From Candidatus Hadersleviella danica (GTDB lineage Bacteria; Chloroflexota; Anaerolineae; Promineifilales; Promineifilaceae), in assembly GCA_016711405.1 (NCBI GenBank), contig JADJSZ010000030.1, forward strand, positions 12,270-76,269: DNA of 64,000 nucleotides, read 5' to 3'. This document shows, piece after piece, positions 60,801 to 64,000 of this stretch (within the stretch, counting starts at the first letter, position 1; each line of letters opens with the position of its first letter). The notes under the pieces are model-generated. The model was not told where the DNA came from. It searched no databases and worked only from the letters and a program-made list of their open reading frames with translations. The position numbers were made by a program, and so were the translations under genes.

Positions 60801-63050
60801 GCCATTGTGCCCACGCTGGTCACGCTCCCCTTGGCCAGTGGCGGCACATGGGAACCCTACGAAGGGATGCTGATTGAAGTGCAAGATTTGGTTGTGACCG
60901 ATAATTTCCGCCTCGGCCGCTTTGGGCAAATCCGCCTTGCCACCCATCTGTTGGCCCAGCCCACCAATGTGGTTGCCCCCGGTGCGCCCGCCAATGCCCT
61001 GCAAGACCTGAACAACCGCAGTTACATCACTCTCGATGACGGCCGTGCCATCCAAAACCCTGACCCAATGATTTACCCCGCGCCCGAGTTGAGCTACACC
61101 AATACTCTGCGCGGTGGCGATGCGGTGGGGCAAGTGATTGGGGTTATTGACCATTTCAATACCGATTCGGCCGATGATTACCGGCTCCAACCCACCCAAC
61201 CCGTGAGCATCACGGCCGTGAATGTGCGCCAAGAGACGGTTCCTGCTGTTGGTGGAACGATTCAGGTCGCCAGCTTCAACGTCCTCAACTACTTCTCCAC
61301 GCTGGATGATGGCACCAACGACATCTGTGGCCCCTTGGCCAACCAAGAGTGCCGTGGAGCAGATAGCGCGTTGGAATTCCAACGGCAATACACCAAGATT
61401 GTCAATGCGATTGTGGAGATTGACGCGGCCGTGGTTGGCCTGATGGAAATTGAAAACCACGCCACTGACGAAGCCGTCATTGACCTTGTGACCCGCCTCA
61501 ATGCGGTGGCTGGGGCAGACGTGTATGACTACATTGACACAGGCGTGATTGGCACAGATGCCATCAAACAAGCACTGATTTATCAACCCGCCCTTGTCAC
61601 CCCCGTGGGGGCATACGCCATCCTCGACAATAGCGTGGATAGCCGTTTCGACGACACCAAAAACCGCCCTGTTATCATCCAAACATTTGAGGAAAATAGC
61701 AGTGGTGAACGGTTCACCGTGGCCGTCAACCATCTCAAATCCAAAGGCTCGGCCTGTACCGATGTGGGCGACCCCGACATGGGCGATGGACAAGGCAACT
61801 GCAATGTGACCCGCACCAATGCGGCCGAAGCGTTGGTAGATTACTTGGCCACCGACCCCACAGGGAGCGGCTCCGACTACTCTCTGATTATCGGCGACCT
61901 GAACTCGTATGCGCAGGAAGACCCGATTATGGCCATTGAGGCGGCGGGGTATACCAACCTCATCTCCTACTTTGGCGGAATCAACGCCTATGGCTACCAA
62001 TTTGATGGCCAATGGGGTTATCTGGACCACGGCTTGGCCAGCGACGAACTGTTGCCCTTTGTGACCGATGCTGTGGAGTGGCACATCAACGCCGATGAGC
62101 CGATTGTGTTTGATTACAATGTCGAGTTCAAGACAGCGAATCAAATTAACATCTTCTATAGCCCCAGTGGGTTCCGCTCCTCTGACCACGACCCTGTGAT
62201 TATTGGGCTGGACTTTAGCATAACCCTTGCACGGCCGAAGTCGGCATTGCCAAAACGGCCGTAGATGAGATATCGCGCCCGATGGCATGGTGAGCTTCAC
62301 CTTGCACATCAGCAACACAGGCGCAACCACAGCCACCAATGTCGTGGTGACGGATACGTTGCCCGCAGGGTTGGCCGTGCTGACCTATACCACCGACTTG
62401 GTCGTGACCCAAACCAGCACTTCCCCGATGGTGTGGGAAGTGGCCGATTTGGCGGTGGGCGCCAGCGGAACCATCACGGTGGTGGCGATGTTGGCTGACA
62501 ACGACTTGCCCGATGGCACTGTGTTGACCAACAATGCCGAAATCTCGGCCGACAATGATGCCAGCGCGGCCAACAACACCGCTTCGGCCAATGTGACGGT
62601 GGATAATCCCGTTATGATCACCCCACGGCCGAGGTTGGCATTGCCATGAGTGTCAGCGATAGCACGATTGTGTTGAGCGGGACGGTCGAGTTTGTGTTGA
62701 CGATTAGCAACACAGGCTCCCTCACCGCCACCAATCTGGTGTTGACCAACACGCTCCCCTCGGGGGTTGAGGTGGTTTCAATTGAAGCGACCTTGCCCTT
62801 TAGCGAGGAAGACAATGACCCATTTGTGTGGACGTTGCCCGAACTGGCCCCCGGCCAAAGTGGCACCATCACGATTGTGGTGCGCTTGGTGGAAGGGTTT
62901 GCGGATGGTACGGAGTTAACGAACAGTGCCGAACTAGCGGCCGATAACGATACCAGTGCCGCCAACAATGCCGCTTCGGCCAGTGTGCTGGTGGTTGTGG
63001 TTCCTGCCCCAACCTATGGCATTTATTTGCCGCTGATTATGAAGCCGTAG
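57851..63050 (+). CDS. Secreted ExeM/NucH-type endonuclease with lamin-tail, Ig-like and DUF11 domains (frame damaged)
   Basis: The signal peptide is LLTCTAALAAVWLLLANLHV, with AGGAG 9 bases before the start. Domains: a first lamin-tail (LTD) domain (58010-58500, at least four indels), an SbsA/Big-like Ig domain (TPTNGATNVPVATTVGVTF), a glycogen-binding-like module (VWLAGAFNGWTPV), then a break near 59115. A second LTD (FIELYDGGAGNTPLDG, near 59570) and a DUF11-like domain follow. The EEP nuclease domain (61260-62215) contains ASFNVLNYF, LMEIENH, VNHLKSKGSAC, GDLNSYAQED and SSDHDPVI, covering the Asn, Glu, Asp and His residues of that fold. Two DUF11 domains follow after breaks near 62230 and 62625. 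It ends IYLPLIMKP. Likely role: degrading external DNA for carbon and phosphate. The nuclease domain itself is unbroken. Confidence 0.8.
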
Positions 63051-63080
63051 GCTGTTAGCTGTTAGCTATTAGCTGTTAGT

Positions 63081-63118
63081 AAAAAGCCAGAGGTGGTAAC
63101 GCCTCTGGCTTTTTGTTT
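63081..63118 (+). terminator. Rho-independent terminator after the nuclease gene
   Basis: AAAAAGCCAGAGG (63081-63093) pairs with CCTCTGGCTTTTT (63102-63114), followed by GTTTT. GTTAGCT heptamers lie between it and the stop codon. It is bidirectional in form. Confidence 0.85.
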
Positions 63119-63258
63119 TCAACCATTTTCTAACCGTTTTGGGGTGAATTGTGGATGGAAAATGCACGGCCGTTGGCTATGATTCTGGGGGAATTATGCC
63201 CAAGGAAACGGCACTTCCAACAACTCGTTCAACATCACAACCAAGGAGAAGAAAGTTC

Positions 63259-64000
63259 ATGAAGAGTTTTGCTCGCTTTACGTTTTTACTGTCGCTATTA
63301 GGGTTTATAGGAACCCTTGTTGGAGGACATCAGCCTGTCTATGCCGCTCCCTTAGATGGCCCCGGCGATATTGCCTTTATTGCCCTCAATGCAGATGTGG
63401 CTGATGCATTTTCATTTGTCATTTTTGAAAACATTGATGCAGGACAGATCGTTTCTTTGATGACAATGAATGGACTGGAGCCGCCATGAATACGGGTGAA
63501 GGAGTTATTACATGGACGGCCGATGTGGCCTATCAATCGGGTTTTGTAGTAACGATTAATAATGCACAAAGTAGTGTCAATATATCCGCATCAGCAGGTG
63601 CGGCAACCCGTGCAGGAAATTTTGATATAGCGGGAGCGACGGATGCTATTTTTGCTTACGTTGGTACAGCGGGTACACCATCTGCTTCCTGGGGGGCTAT
63701 TGCAAACAAACCTCATTACAAGTACAGGTGGCACATTAACAGGTACAGGTCTAACAGTAGGCACAACGGCTTTTGAAATGGCTCCATTTGATGCTGATGC
63801 TGACATCGCTATTTACACAGGGGCACGCAATAACCAAAGCACCGCATCTGCTTATCGAACACAAATTTACAATACAGCTAATTGGATTAGTCAGGATGGT
63901 GGGGGAGATCAAAGTGGTGATGCAACAGCCCCTGATTTGCCATTTGACAATACGATATTTACGACCCCCACGGCCGTAACCCTCTCCCAAACAGGGGCAC
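63259..64000 (+). CDS. Secreted protein, N-terminal part only (runs off the right edge, frame damaged)
   Basis: AAGGAGAA (63243-63250) precedes ATG 63259. The signal peptide is FARFTFLLSLLGFIGTLVGG, ending near PVYAAP. The mature start PGDIAFIALNADVADAFSFV, then DNEWTG and AAMNTGEGVITWTADV, is of a kind I recall at the front of secreted nucleases and other multi-domain proteins, but it was not checked. A T is missing at about 63460 (VSL, then the natural DDNEWTG in the next frame), and further shifts fall near 63690 and 63715. The last readable part is GTTAFEMAPFDADADIAIY to DLPFDNTIFTTPTAVTLS. GC looks lower than in the rest of the window. Function unassigned. Confidence 0.6.

Noticed and set aside
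60084..62339. 751-codon minus-strand open frame opposite the nuclease
   Set aside because: Covers the intact EEP nuclease domain on the plus strand; no motif of its own.

Overview
The window looks like a GC-rich bacterial chromosome segment, most likely from a Chloroflexota (Anaerolineae/Ardenticatenia-like) organism. This placement is inferred from style, not from a marker gene. The signs are soluble-adenylyl-cyclase-like cyclase/ATPase/TPR proteins, an AfsR/SARP-like activator with TPRs, very large secreted mosaics of YWTD, PPC, DUF11 and thrombospondin-3-like repeats, and secreted proteins ending in a YLPxxM[KR]P tail. No rRNA, tRNA, CRISPR array, phage or insertion sequence was seen.

Layout. 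From 1 to 18.5 kb everything reads on the minus strand: a tandem trio of cyclase-ATPase-TPR paralogues (one intact, one with a single frameshift, one badly broken), a secreted beta-helix (CSLREA-type) protein, an unknown protein split at a G10 tract, an AfsR-like regulator and a small coiled-coil protein. At 18.5-19.1 kb the coding strand switches across an AT-rich array of degenerate ~20-nt repeats plus several hairpins. From 19.1 to 46.6 kb genes read plus: a small leader ORF overlapping an ~18.5-kb gene for a ~6,160-residue surface protein, a 7TM-GAF kinase-like sensor without the phospho-accepting His, a LysM protein, a secreted DUF11/lectin-fold protein, a glycerate 2-kinase and a phosphohexomutase. 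A lone McrB-like NTPase (minus) lies at 46.7-48.3 kb. Next to it is a non-coding interval with two near-identical promoter-hairpin-T-tract units that look like small RNA genes. From 49 to 64 kb (plus) there are a metallophosphoesterase, a LysE-type exporter, a PEP-synthase/rifampin-phosphotransferase-like enzyme, a four-gene ABC importer, a secreted ExeM/NucH-type nuclease with DUF11 tails, and the start of another secreted protein.

Genome-wide texture. The palindrome CGGCCG, usually as ACGGCCGT, occurs at many times chance density inside genes, like the HIP1 element of cyanobacteria. Most intergenic gaps carry heptanucleotide-type low-complexity repeats arranged as long hairpins between one stop codon and the next start, and similar repeats have entered at least three coding regions.

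Caveat. Most long genes are interrupted by one or more single-base indels, several in G or C homopolymers, with the protein continuing cleanly in the next frame. This fits assembly or base-calling error, real decay or phase variation; the sequence alone cannot decide. Such genes are annotated end to end with the break noted.
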